Source: Parvibaculum sp049651025
GTDB lineage: Bacteria > Pseudomonadota > Alphaproteobacteria > Parvibaculales > Parvibaculaceae
Direction: 5' to 3'
Assembly (NCBI RefSeq): GCF_049651025.1
Contig: NZ_JBASBH010000088.1
Span: 1 to 16,926, forward strand
Length of the DNA stretch: 16,926 nucleotides
The notes below the pieces were generated by a model. The model searched no databases. It saw only the letters and a program-made list of their open reading frames with translations, and had not been told where the DNA came from. Numbering within the stretch: position 1 is the stretch's first letter; every line of letters begins with the position of its first letter. Both the position numbers and the translations under genes were made by a program. Of the stretch, positions 6,813 to 14,667 are shown one piece after another.

Positions 6813-7526
6813 ATGAATCACGCTGCGTTCCGCGCTGAGTCGATAGCCGCCGACCGGGTGAGCGGATGGAAACATCTTGTCGCCGGGCTGGTGCTTGTCA
6901 TCGGGGCGGTGTTCTGGATGACATCCGGCCATGCCGCCACCGCCACTGCCACCGCCACTGCCGCCGGCCCTGCCGCCGCGCCGAGCGAAGCGACCGGGCA
7001 GGACCTCTACAGGCGCGGCTTTTATCCCGAAGCGCTTGCCGAATGGAAAAAGGCGGTCGAGCAGGAAAAGGACGCCGGTGCAGCCTTTCGTCTTGGGGAA
7101 GAGTATTTCGACGCGAAGGTCGTTCAGCGCGATGTGCCGACGGCATTGAAATATTATGAGATCGGCGCGAATGGCGGCGACGCGCGCGCCCAGATGGATC
7201 TCGGCAGCATGTATGACAAGGGCTGGGGCGTGACGCGCGATCCGGTGAAGGCTGCGCAATGGTATGAGGCGGCGGCCAAGCAGGGCATGGCTGAGGCGCA
7301 ATATAATGTGGCCACCATGTATGAGTCTGGCGAGGGCGGCGCGAAGGACGACAAGAAGGCCTATATGTATTTTCTGCTTGCTGTGCAGAACGGCTTTCCC
7401 CAGTTTGCGGCGAAGGAGCTGGAAAAGCTCTCCGGTACGATGAAGCCGGAAGATATTCGCCAGGCGACCGTAATGGCGCGGGACTTCAAGCCGGTGGTCA
7501 CTACCAAAATGTCCGTCACCCGCTAA
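6813..7526 (+). CDS. Sel1-repeat (TPR-like) secreted or membrane-anchored protein
   Basis: The 237-aa product has a polar N-terminus, a hydrophobic segment at residues 21-38, and a possible signal peptidase site after SGHA (41). An Ala/Thr-rich linker follows (42-60). Sel1-type repeats then run from about 87 to 194, the clearest beginning at 123 (DARAQMDLGSMYDKGWGV) and 159 (MAEAQYNVATMYESGEG). Such helical repeats are protein-protein interaction scaffolds, often in envelope or cell-cycle signalling. No enzyme domain is seen. The ATG at 6813 has GGAG 8 nt upstream; the frame extends further back to 6699, but those codons have no supporting ribosome site. It is monocistronic, with its own terminator. 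The partner protein is unknown. Confidence 0.82.
   Translation: MNHAAFRAESIAADRVSGWKHLVAGLVLVIGAVFWMTSGHAATATATATAAGPAAAPSEATGQDLYRRGFYPEALAEWKKAVEQEKDAGAAFRLGEEYFDAKVVQRDVPTALKYYEIGANGGDARAQMDLGSMYDKGWGVTRDPVKAAQWYEAAAKQGMAEAQYNVATMYESGEGGAKDDKKAYMYFLLAVQNGFPQFAAKELEKLSGTMKPEDIRQATVMARDFKPVVTTKMSVTR
6936..6959 (+). repeat. Two tandem copies of a 12-bp unit
   Basis: GCCACCGCCACT occurs twice back to back inside the Sel1-repeat gene. It encodes the alternating Ala-Thr stretch just after the predicted signal sequence. Being a multiple of three, slippage here would change linker length without breaking the frame. Confidence 0.6.
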
Positions 7527-7556
7527 GGGCATTTCAGCCCGTGCAGGATTTTTACA

Positions 7557-7592
7557 GAGCCCCGGTGTCGCAGCCGGGGCTCTTGCTGTTTC
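7557..7592 (+). terminator. Rho-independent terminator after the Sel1-repeat gene
   Basis: GAGCCCCGG (7557-7565) pairs perfectly with CCGGGGCTC (7574-7582) around an 8-nt loop, followed by TTGCTGTTTC. It ends the Sel1-repeat gene 30 bp after its stop and before the oxidase gene. Confidence 0.85.
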
Positions 7593-7646
7593 AAATCCTG
7601 CGTCGCGCCTTATAGTCAGGCTTTGCAGAGAAAGCGGGAGTGTCCG

Positions 7647-8954
7647 ATGGCATACGTCTGGTCGAACTGGTCCGGATGGGTGAAGTCCTGGCCCAAGACG
7701 ATGCTTGAGCCTGCGACGGAAGAAGAACTCGCCGCCGCGCTACGCCTGGCCGAAGGGCCGGTTCGGGCCGCGGGCAGCGGCCATTCGTTCACGCCTCTGG
7801 TCGACAGCAGCGGCACAATCGTCACGCTGCGGCATATGTCGGGTGTTGTCGATCACGACGCCACGGCATTGACCGCGCGGATCAAGGCGGGGACGACACT
7901 GCGCGATCTGGGGCCCATGCTTTTCGACCGGGGTCTTGGCCTGATCAATCAGGGCGATATAGACCGGCAGGCGCTGGCGGGCGCAGTCGGCACAGGGACG
8001 CATGGGACGGGTGGCGAACTCGGCTCGCTCTCGGCATCGGTCGAGGCTTTCCGCCTCGTCACGGCAGATGGCGATGTCGTCATCGCGAGCCGCGCCGAAA
8101 ACCCCGATGTGTTCGATGCGGGCCGCGTCTCGTTCGGCAGCCTCGGCATCATGAGCGAAATCACGATGCGCTGCCGCCGCGCCTATGCGCTGGAAGAAAC
8201 GGGCGGACGCATGGCCGTGAGCGATGTGCTGACGGCAGCCGAAGCCTTGCGCGATGCGAACCGGCATTTTGAATTCTGGTGGTTTCCGTTTGCAGATGAC
8301 GCCATCGTCAAATTTTTGACCGAGACGGACAAGGAACCGAAGCCGCGCCGCAGACGCGCCGATGGCGAGGAGACGCGCGACGACAAGATATTCCGCGCGG
8401 CCTGCGAGGCGTCTCGCTACGTGCCCTTCCTGCGCGGGCCGATGCAGAAATATCTGACATCATCGAGCGGCCGCTATTCATCGACGCTGACGGAGCCCGG
8501 CCGTGTGCGCTGGTCGCATGAGGCATTTCCGAGCGACCGCAATGTGCGCTTCAACGAAATGGAATATGCGATCCCGGCGGAGCGCGGGCCGGACTGCATA
8601 CGCGAAGTGGCCGCCTATATGCGCGACAGCGGCGTCAATTTTCTTTTCCCGCTCGAATATCGCTATGTCGCCGCCGACGATATCTGGCTGAGCCCCTTTT
8701 ACCAGCGGGACAGCGTCACGATTTCGGTGCATCAATATCATCGTCAGCCTTACGCGGCGCTGTTTGCCGGCGCTGAAGCGATTTTCCGTCGCTATGAGGG
8801 ACGGCCTCACTGGGGCAAGTTGCATACGCTGGGCGCGGCGGAGCTTTCGAAGCTTTACCCGCGCTGGGATGATTTTCAGGCCGTGCGCCGTCGCCTCGAT
8901 CCGGGCGGCAAGCTGCTCAATGCTCATCTGAAGCGCATCTTCGGAGAGGCGTGA
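7647..8954 (+). CDS. FAD-linked oxidase, sugar-1,4-lactone oxidase (ALO/GULO) family
   Basis: The 435-aa protein has a vanillyl-alcohol-oxidase-type FAD domain at the N-terminus. AAGSGHSF (41-48) contains His46, in the position that covalently binds FAD in this family, followed by AGAVGTGTHGTG (111-122). The C-terminal half matches the D-arabinono-1,4-lactone oxidase domain, with FPLEYRYV, ISVHQYH and HWGK (388-391) near the end. Family enzymes oxidise aldono-lactones such as L-gulono- or D-arabinono-lactone, passing electrons to oxygen or another acceptor; the bacterial substrate cannot be read from sequence. No signal peptide is seen. The ATG at 7647 has GGGAG 6 nt upstream; a TTG at 7623 is unlikely. 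It stands alone and converges with the biotinyl-domain gene, only 4 bp between stop codons. Confidence 0.88.
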   Translation: MAYVWSNWSGWVKSWPKTMLEPATEEELAAALRLAEGPVRAAGSGHSFTPLVDSSGTIVTLRHMSGVVDHDATALTARIKAGTTLRDLGPMLFDRGLGLINQGDIDRQALAGAVGTGTHGTGGELGSLSASVEAFRLVTADGDVVIASRAENPDVFDAGRVSFGSLGIMSEITMRCRRAYALEETGGRMAVSDVLTAAEALRDANRHFEFWWFPFADDAIVKFLTETDKEPKPRRRRADGEETRDDKIFRAACEASRYVPFLRGPMQKYLTSSSGRYSSTLTEPGRVRWSHEAFPSDRNVRFNEMEYAIPAERGPDCIREVAAYMRDSGVNFLFPLEYRYVAADDIWLSPFYQRDSVTISVHQYHRQPYAALFAGAEAIFRRYEGRPHWGKLHTLGAAELSKLYPRWDDFQAVRRRLDPGGKLLNAHLKRIFGEA

Positions 8955-8958
8955 GGCG

Positions 8959-9183
8959 TCAGGCCTTCTCGATGATGGCGACGACCTGACCTTCCGCGAC
9001 CGAATCTTCCTCGGCGACGCGAATTTCGACGACGCGGCATGACATGGTCGCGGCGATCGGAATTTCCATCTTCATCGATTCCAGAATGAGGATGGCCTCA
9101 TCCTCAGCGAGCCTGTCGCCGGGCTTTGCCTCGATCTTCCAGACCTTGCCTGCGATCTCGCTCTTTACCTCAATGCCAGCCAC
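8959..9183 (-). CDS. Single-domain biotin/lipoyl-attachment protein (BCCP-like)
   Basis: The 74-aa product is one biotinyl/lipoyl domain with the modification loop ESMKME at 35-40. Lys38 flanked by Met on both sides is the biotin-carrier signature, so biotin is the likely cofactor. The protein would carry CO2 for a carboxylase whose other subunits are encoded elsewhere. The GTG start at 9183 is chosen because AGGGAG (9191-9196) lies 7 nt upstream and the product then starts with the usual AGIEVKSEI. A TTG at 9204, overlapping the modC stop, would add seven residues. It is the last gene of the metC-modB-modC operon, and a carrier protein has no obvious role there. Stand-alone carriers of this size occur near acyl-CoA carboxylases in other bacteria. 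Confidence 0.82.
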   Translation of the reverse strand: MAGIEVKSEIAGKVWKIEAKPGDRLAEDEAILILESMKMEIPIAATMSCRVVEIRVAEEDSVAEGQVVAIIEKA

Positions 9184-9190
9184 TTCAATT

Positions 9191-9196
9191 CTCCCT
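9191..9196 (-). promoter_or_regulatory. Ribosome binding site for the biotinyl-domain gene
   Basis: AGGGAG on the minus strand lies 7 nt before the GTG at 9183 and just after the modC stop. It decides for the GTG start over the upstream TTG at 9204. Confidence 0.55.
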
Positions 9197-9200
9197 GCAT

Positions 9201-10307
9201 TCAAAATTCCGGCATGTCTGCGCCGCTTGCCAGCGCGACCGATTTGACGAGCGCCCAGACTTTTCGCCCCGGCACGAGGCCGAGCTGTTCCACGGCGCGG
9301 TTCGTTATGCGCGCCGTGAGGGCCTGTGTCTTTCCGATAGAAAGAACGACATCCGTTTGCGCCGGACCGGCAGGTCGCAGCTCTGCGACGCTTGCCTCGA
9401 TGATATTCTGTATGCTGATGCCTTGCGGGCGCTCCGTGGCGATGGCGACATCGCGGGCATGGATGCGCAGGCGAACCGCCGAGCCGGACGGCAGGTCGAT
9501 CCGTGTCAATGTGAGCAGCGTGTCGCCGAAACCAAGCTCGCTCAAGCCATAGGCGGCATCGTGGCGGGTGATGCGCGCCTCGATGATGGTCGATGCATCG
9601 TCATCCTGTTCGCCGAGGATGAGGCGCTGCACATCGCGCCGGTTCAGCACTTCCGCAACGTCGCCCGAAGCGGCGACTTTGCCATCATGGAGCACGACGA
9701 CGCGGTCGGCGAGGCGGACGATCTCGTCGATATTGTGGCTCACGTAAAGGATCGGCAGATCGAGGCGGCGATGCAGCGCTTCGATGAAGGGCATGATCTC
9801 GCGGCGGCGGCGAATGTCGAGGCTCGATAGCGGCTCGTCCATGAGGATGAGGCGGGGCGCGGAAAGCAGCGCCCGCCCGATGGCGACGCGTTGCGCCTCG
9901 CCGCCGGAGAGGCGATGGGGATGACGGTCGAGCAGCGGCTCAAGGCCGAGGAGGTCGATCACCTCGTCGCGCGATACTGTGCCAGCGTCCGAACGGCGTT
10001 TCGATCCGTAATCGAGATTTTGCGCGACGCTCATATGTGGAAAGAGGCAGGGGTCCTGAAACACATAGCCGATGCGTCGCTGCTCCGGCGCTAGTGCGAT
10101 GCCGCGCGCCGTATCGGTAAAGGCTTCGCCGTCGAGCGCGATGCGGCCCCTGTCCGGAGTAGCCAATCCCGCGATGGTCTGAAGCGTCATGCTCTTGCCG
10201 GAACCTGACGGGCCGATGATGCCTGTGACGCCGTTGCCTGCCTCGAAGGCGACATCAAGGGCGAAGGCATCGACGCGGCGGGCAATGGCGACATGCAATG
10301 TGCTCAT
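9201..10307 (-). CDS. modC: Molybdate ABC transporter ATP-binding protein ModC
   Basis: This 368-aa cytosolic ATPase powers molybdate (or tungstate) import. It has Walker A GPSGSGKS (32-39), Q-loop Q84, signature LSGGE (133-137), Walker B LILMDEP (153-159) and switch His191. Residues about 296-362 are a C-terminal Mop/TOBE domain, which in ModC binds oxyanion and gives feedback control. Length matches ModC. The ATG at 10307 overlaps the modB stop by 4 bp (ATGA), implying translational coupling, and the biotinyl gene follows closely. Met rather than Thr follows the Walker A Ser, a mild variation. The match of both partners supports molybdate, but the modA binding-protein gene is absent nearby. 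Confidence 0.92.
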   Translation of the reverse strand: MSTLHVAIARRVDAFALDVAFEAGNGVTGIIGPSGSGKSMTLQTIAGLATPDRGRIALDGEAFTDTARGIALAPEQRRIGYVFQDPCLFPHMSVAQNLDYGSKRRSDAGTVSRDEVIDLLGLEPLLDRHPHRLSGGEAQRVAIGRALLSAPRLILMDEPLSSLDIRRRREIMPFIEALHRRLDLPILYVSHNIDEIVRLADRVVVLHDGKVAASGDVAEVLNRRDVQRLILGEQDDDASTIIEARITRHDAAYGLSELGFGDTLLTLTRIDLPSGSAVRLRIHARDVAIATERPQGISIQNIIEASVAELRPAGPAQTDVVLSIGKTQALTARITNRAVEQLGLVPGRKVWALVKSVALASGADMPEF

Positions 10308-11026
10308 GACGCGCCCCTGATGCGCCGCTGCATCGCGCGGGCGAAATATTCAGACGCGACCAGCGCGCCGATGGCGAGCAGGATGGAGAGGACCATGAAG
10401 CGCAGCGCGTGGATTTCGCCCTCGGGCGCTTGCAGGGCGCTGTAGAGCGCGATGGGAAGGGTTTGCGTTTCGCCCGGAATATTGGCGACGAAGGTGATGG
10501 TCGCGCCGAACTCGCCAAGCGCGCGCGCAAAGCCGAGCAGCGTTCCGGCAATGATGCCCGGCGCGATCAGGGGCAGGGTGATGCTGATGAAGACATCGGC
10601 ACGGCCGGCGCCCAGCGTGCGCGCGGCGGCCTCGAACTTCGGATCGACGGCCTCGAAGGAAAGCCGGATGGCGCGGACGAGAAGCGGGAAACCCATGATG
10701 GCAGAGGCAAGCGCCGCGCCCTTCCAGTTGAAGGCGAGGGTGAAGCCGAACCAGCTTTCGAGCCAATGGCCGAGAGGGCCGCTATGTCCGAAGAGAAGCA
10801 GCAACAGATAGCCCGTGACCACGGGCGGCAGAATGAGCGGCATGTGGACGAGCCCGTCGAGGACGAGCTTGCCGCGAAAGCGCCCGCGCGCGAGCGCCCA
10901 GGCGATGGCAATGCCGAAGGGAAGGGAGAAGGCCGTGCCGACGACGCCCGTTTTCAGCGAAAGCCAGAGCGCTTCCGCTTCACCGGCGCTGAGCCCGGCG
11001 CTGAAGAATGAACTCGTATCGATCAT
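10304..11026 (-). CDS. modB: Molybdate ABC transporter permease ModB
   Basis: The 240-aa inner-membrane protein has the usual five to six hydrophobic helices of ModB and the EAA coupling loop EAAARTLGAG (132-141), with LPLIAPG following. The highly conserved ModB segment GEFGATITFVANIPGETQ (171-188) ahead of the last helices is intact and is what separates ModB from sulfate permeases. As a dimer it forms the channel for molybdate with ModC. Its ATG at 11026 overlaps the metC stop by 4 bp and its own stop overlaps the modC start by 4 bp, so the three genes are translated in one chain. No molybdate-responsive site was found because the operon promoter would be upstream of metC. Confidence 0.93.
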   Translation of the reverse strand: MIDTSSFFSAGLSAGEAEALWLSLKTGVVGTAFSLPFGIAIAWALARGRFRGKLVLDGLVHMPLILPPVVTGYLLLLLFGHSGPLGHWLESWFGFTLAFNWKGAALASAIMGFPLLVRAIRLSFEAVDPKFEAAARTLGAGRADVFISITLPLIAPGIIAGTLLGFARALGEFGATITFVANIPGETQTLPIALYSALQAPEGEIHALRFMVLSILLAIGALVASEYFARAMQRRIRGAS

Positions 11027-12186
11027 CGCTCGGCGGCTGCGAGCCGCGCAAAGCCCGCATCGAGATCGGCGATGAGATCGCCGAGATCTTCAAGCCCCGC
11101 GTGAATGCGCAGCAGCGGCCCTTCGACCTCTGCCAAGGTGGCTGTGCGGTTGCCTTTCAATTCCTGCGGAACGATGAGGCTCTCATAGCCGCCCCAGGAA
11201 TAGCCCATGCCGTAGAATTCGAGATGGTCCAGCATGGCGGCAAGCGCCTTGTCGCTGCAGGGCTTGAGCACGATGCTGAACAAGCCGCTCGCGCCGAGGA
11301 AGTCGCGTTTCCATATCGCGTGATCGGGGTGGCTTTCGAGGGCGGGGTGAATGACACGCGCAACCTCGGGCCGCGCCTCCAGCCAGCGGGCGAGCGCGAT
11401 GCCCGTCTTCATATGGCGTTCGAGGCGGACGGAGAGCGTGCGGATGCCGCGCAACGCGAGATACATGTCGTCGGGCGCCGTGCATTGACCGAGCGCGCCA
11501 TGGCCCGCCAGCGTTGCGCCCCATGCTTTCTCGGTTGTGGTGATCGCGCCCATCATCACATCGGAGTGGCCGCAGAGATATTTGGTGATCGCCTGGATCG
11601 AGACGTCGACGCCGTGCTCGAAGGGCTTGAAGAAGACCGGCGATGCCCAGGTATTGTCGAGCATGACCAATGCGCCGCCTGCATGAGCGGCTTTCGCGAT
11701 GGCCGGAACGTCCTGAACCTCGAAGGTGACGGAGCCGGGCGATTCGGTGAAAACGACGGTCGTGTTCGGCTTCATCAGCCCGGCTATGCCCGCGCCGATG
11801 CGCGGATCGTAATATTGAACCTCGATGCCGTGGCGCTTCAGAATCGTGTCGCAGAAATGGCGCGAGGGGCCATAGACGCTGTCGACCATCAAGAGATGGT
11901 CGCCGGTTTTCAGATGGGCAAGCAGCGCCGTCGTCACCGCCGAGAGGCCGGACGGGGTCAGCACGGCCTTGTAGCCGCCCTCGAGCGCCGCAACGGCCTC
12001 CTGTAGCGCGAAAGTCGTCGGTGTACCGCGCCGCCCATAGCTGAGGAGCTGCGAGCGATCCTTGAGCGATTTGACGGTTGGATAAAGGATCGTCGAGGCG
12101 TGATAGACGGGTGGGTTGACGACGCCGAAATTGGCCTCCGGATCGCGTCCTGTCGTGACGATCAGCGTATCGAGTTTCTGCTTCAT
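11023..12186 (-). CDS. metC: Cystathionine beta-lyase (Cys/Met-metabolism PLP enzyme)
   Basis: This 387-aa cytosolic enzyme belongs to the gamma-family of PLP enzymes. The Schiff-base lysine is K202 in AITKYLCGHSD. Asp177 (LDNTW) should hold the pyridine nitrogen, and YGRRGTPT (50-57) supplies the phosphate- and tyrosine-contact residues from the neighbouring subunit. The overall sequence resembles bacterial MetC, which cleaves cystathionine to homocysteine, pyruvate and ammonia in methionine synthesis. Closely related lyases and gamma-synthases cannot be fully excluded. The ATG at 12186 has a moderate GAG-rich ribosome site. It is the first gene of the operon with modB and modC, and diverges from aapJ with 180 bp between them. 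Linkage of a sulfur-amino-acid enzyme to a molybdate transporter is unusual. Confidence 0.88.
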   Translation of the reverse strand: MKQKLDTLIVTTGRDPEANFGVVNPPVYHASTILYPTVKSLKDRSQLLSYGRRGTPTTFALQEAVAALEGGYKAVLTPSGLSAVTTALLAHLKTGDHLLMVDSVYGPSRHFCDTILKRHGIEVQYYDPRIGAGIAGLMKPNTTVVFTESPGSVTFEVQDVPAIAKAAHAGGALVMLDNTWASPVFFKPFEHGVDVSIQAITKYLCGHSDVMMGAITTTEKAWGATLAGHGALGQCTAPDDMYLALRGIRTLSVRLERHMKTGIALARWLEARPEVARVIHPALESHPDHAIWKRDFLGASGLFSIVLKPCSDKALAAMLDHLEFYGMGYSWGGYESLIVPQELKGNRTATLAEVEGPLLRIHAGLEDLGDLIADLDAGFARLAAAER

Positions 12187-12366
12187 CTCTGCTCACAGGT
12201 CTTTATGGAACCGCTCGCCTTGGCCCTGCGGTCCGGTTCGGGTAAGAATAGCGCGTCTCGTTCAAGCGGGGTGATGAAGTCGCGGGGCCTTGTGCCTCCC
12301 AAGCATAACACTCGGAAGGCCCATTCTGGCAAAGGGCGGGCCGGGGAAACGGCCAAAGGACTTTAA

Positions 12367-13461
12367 ATGAATAACCGCCTCGTCGCCTTTCTGGTGGGCA
12401 TCGTGATCGGCGCCGCTGCGCTCTACTTTTTCATGCCGGGCCCCGGCCCTGCGCGGGATACGACGAGGCAGGCGGAAAGCACCAAGGCTGTGACGCCTTC
12501 CGCGCCGTCCGGCGCGACGCTGCAGACCGTGCGCAAACGGGGTTATCTGCAATGCGGCGTGAGCCAGGGCCTGCCGGGCTTTTCTAACCCCAACGACAAG
12601 GGCGAGTGGAGCGGCATCGACGTCGATTTCTGCAAGGCGGTGGCGGCGGCTGTTTTCGGCGATGCGTCGAAGGTCAAATACCGGCCGCTGAACGCCAAGG
12701 ACCGCTTCACCGCGCTCCAGTCCGGCGAGATCGATCTTCTGTCGCGCAATACGAGCTGGACCATGTCGCGCGACACCTCGCTCGGCTTCGATTTCGCCGG
12801 CGTCATCTATTATGACGGGCAGGGCTTCATCGTGAAGAAGGCGTCGGGCATCACCAGCGCCGCGCAGCTCAATGATGCCACGATCTGCACGCAGACCGGC
12901 ACCACGACCGAACTCAACATGGCCGATTATTTTCGCGGCCAGAACATGAGATACAAGGTTCTGGCTTATGAGAAGAACGAAGAGGCGCTGAGCGCCTATG
13001 ACGAGAAACGCTGCGATGCCTATACGACCGATGCGTCGGGGCTTTATGCGCAGAAGCTGATCCTCAAGAACCCCGACGACCATCTCGTTCTGCCGGAAGT
13101 CATTTCCAAGGAACCGCTCGGACCCGCCATCCGTCAGGGCGATGCGCAATGGGAAGACATTGTGCGCTGGACGCTCTTTGCACTGATCAATGCCGAGGAT
13201 CTGGGCGTGACGCAGGCGAATGTGGACCAGATGAAGGCAAGCCCGAGCCCCGAGGTGAAGCGCCTGCTCGGCTCGGAAGGCGCCTATGGCGAGGCCCTGG
13301 GCCTGCAAAGCGACTGGGCGGCAAGCGCCATCAAGGCGGTCGGCAATTACGGCGACATCTATGACCGCAATGTCGGCCCCAAGACGCCGCTCCACATTCC
13401 GCGCGGGCTGAATGCGCTCTGGAAGAATGGCGGGCTGATGTACGCCCCGCCGATCCGCTGA
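12367..13461 (+). CDS. aapJ: General L-amino acid ABC transporter, substrate-binding protein AapJ-like
   Basis: The 364-aa product is a family 3 periplasmic binding protein. It starts with a hydrophobic segment (residues 5-23), then a low-complexity linker (30-50), then the ligand-binding fold from about 51 (TLQTVRKRGYLQCGV). AapJ hallmarks include GFSNPNDKGEWSGIDVDFCK (71-90) and SRNTSWTMSRDTSLGFDFAG (126-145). It should capture polar and other L-amino acids for the membrane proteins encoded by the next genes. The N-terminus lacks a clear Ala-X-Ala cleavage site, so the protein may stay anchored to the inner membrane. The ATG has AAAGGA 6 nt upstream. It heads the aapJQMP operon; aapQ starts 17 bp after its stop. 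Confidence 0.9.
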   Translation: MNNRLVAFLVGIVIGAAALYFFMPGPGPARDTTRQAESTKAVTPSAPSGATLQTVRKRGYLQCGVSQGLPGFSNPNDKGEWSGIDVDFCKAVAAAVFGDASKVKYRPLNAKDRFTALQSGEIDLLSRNTSWTMSRDTSLGFDFAGVIYYDGQGFIVKKASGITSAAQLNDATICTQTGTTTELNMADYFRGQNMRYKVLAYEKNEEALSAYDEKRCDAYTTDASGLYAQKLILKNPDDHLVLPEVISKEPLGPAIRQGDAQWEDIVRWTLFALINAEDLGVTQANVDQMKASPSPEVKRLLGSEGAYGEALGLQSDWAASAIKAVGNYGDIYDRNVGPKTPLHIPRGLNALWKNGGLMYAPPIR

Positions 13462-13467
13462 GACGGG

Positions 13468-13473
13468 AAGGAG
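13468..13473 (+). promoter_or_regulatory. Ribosome binding site supporting the GTG start of aapQ
   Basis: AAGGAG lies 5 nt before the GTG at 13479. The in-frame ATG at 13509 has no comparable site, so the GTG is preferred. Confidence 0.6.
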
Positions 13474-13478
13474 AGGGC

Positions 13479-14666
13479 GTGGGCGAGCGAGCGCCGAAAC
13501 CGCAAGCCATGAGTGCCTGGTCGTGGGCCAATCCGCGAACGCGCGCGCTGGTCTATCAGGCGGGGCTGATCCTTGGCGTCGTGTTCGTGGTGTGGTTTTT
13601 CACCTCGACCGCGCGCGCCAATCTCGAACGCCAGAACATCGCCTCGGGCTTCGGCTTTCTCCAGCACACGGCGGGCTTTGGCATCGTCCAGACGCTGATC
13701 CCCTATACGGAGGAAGCGAGCTATGGGCGGGTGTTTTTCGTCGGGCTGTTCAATACCTTGCTGGTGGCGGTTGTCGGCACGGTATTCGCTGTGGCTCTCG
13801 GATTTGTGATCGGCGTTGCGCGCCTGTCGCGCAACTGGCTCGTGGCAAAATTCGCCGCCGTCTATGTCGAAACGCTGCGAAACATTCCGCTGCTTCTGCA
13901 GCTCTTCTTCTGGTACTTCGCGATCCTGCGGCCGCTGCCCGGACCGCGCGAGAGCCTGACGCTGCTGCCGGGCGTCTTTCTCAACAATCGCGGTGTCGTG
14001 ATGCCGCGCGTCGAGTGGACATCGTCGTCGCTCGCCTTTGTCATCGCGCTTGCCGTCGCCATCATCGGTGCTGTCGCCATCCGGCGATGGGCGCATAAGC
14101 GACAATTGGCGAGCGGGCAGATATTCCCGGCCGGTCGCGCCGCGCTCGGCCTCATCATCGGATTGCCGCTGCTGGTATCGCTCATCGTCGGCGCGCCCTT
14201 TCATCTCGAACCGCCAACGCTCGGCAATTTCGACTCTGTGGGCGGCTGGCGGCTGCTGCCCGAATTCGTCGCGCTGACATTCGGGCTTGCCGTTTATACG
14301 GCGGCCTTCATTGCCGAAATCGTGCGCTCGGGCATCCAGTCGGTGAGCCGGGGGCAATCTGAAGCGGCGCATGCGCTTGGCCTCAGCACAGGGCAGACGC
14401 TGCGCCTCGTCGTCATCCCGCAGGCATTGCGCGTGATCGTGCCGCCGCTGACGAGCCAGATATTGAACCTGACCAAGAACTCGTCGCTTGCGGTCGCCAT
14501 CGCCTATCCCGATCTCGTTTCGGTGTTTGCCGGAACGGTGCTGAACCAGACGGGGCAGGCGATCGAGGTGATCGCGATTACCATGGGTGTCTATCTCGTC
14601 ATCAGCCTTGCGACGTCGCTGGCGATGAACATTTACAATGCACGCATCGCGATCGTGGAGCGTTGA
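13479..14666 (+). CDS. aapQ: General L-amino acid ABC transporter, permease AapQ-like
   Basis: This 395-aa integral inner-membrane protein is one of two unequal permeases of the Aap system. Hydrophobic helices begin near residues 25, 85, 125, 190, 225, 265 and 365. The large insertion between helices separates AapQ from short HisM-like permeases. The coupling loop reads SRGQSEAAHALGLSTGQT, followed by LVVIPQALRVIVPP. With AapM it should make the channel. The start is the GTG at 13479, backed by AAGGAG. The TGA ends one base before the aapM ATG, pointing to coupled translation. Confidence 0.92.
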   Translation: MGERAPKPQAMSAWSWANPRTRALVYQAGLILGVVFVVWFFTSTARANLERQNIASGFGFLQHTAGFGIVQTLIPYTEEASYGRVFFVGLFNTLLVAVVGTVFAVALGFVIGVARLSRNWLVAKFAAVYVETLRNIPLLLQLFFWYFAILRPLPGPRESLTLLPGVFLNNRGVVMPRVEWTSSSLAFVIALAVAIIGAVAIRRWAHKRQLASGQIFPAGRAALGLIIGLPLLVSLIVGAPFHLEPPTLGNFDSVGGWRLLPEFVALTFGLAVYTAAFIAEIVRSGIQSVSRGQSEAAHALGLSTGQTLRLVVIPQALRVIVPPLTSQILNLTKNSSLAVAIAYPDLVSVFAGTVLNQTGQAIEVIAITMGVYLVISLATSLAMNIYNARIAIVER

Positions 14667-14667
14667 G

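Noticed and set aside
11008..12006. 332-aa plus-strand open frame opposite metC
   Set aside because: It is the antisense shadow of a PLP enzyme with an intact active site; the translation has no recognisable domain.
12187..12366. Sigma54 promoter or riboswitch between metC and aapJ
   Set aside because: I found no TGGCAC-N5-TTGC match and no convincing conserved RNA structure. The short GGCC/GGCC pairing before aapJ is too weak.
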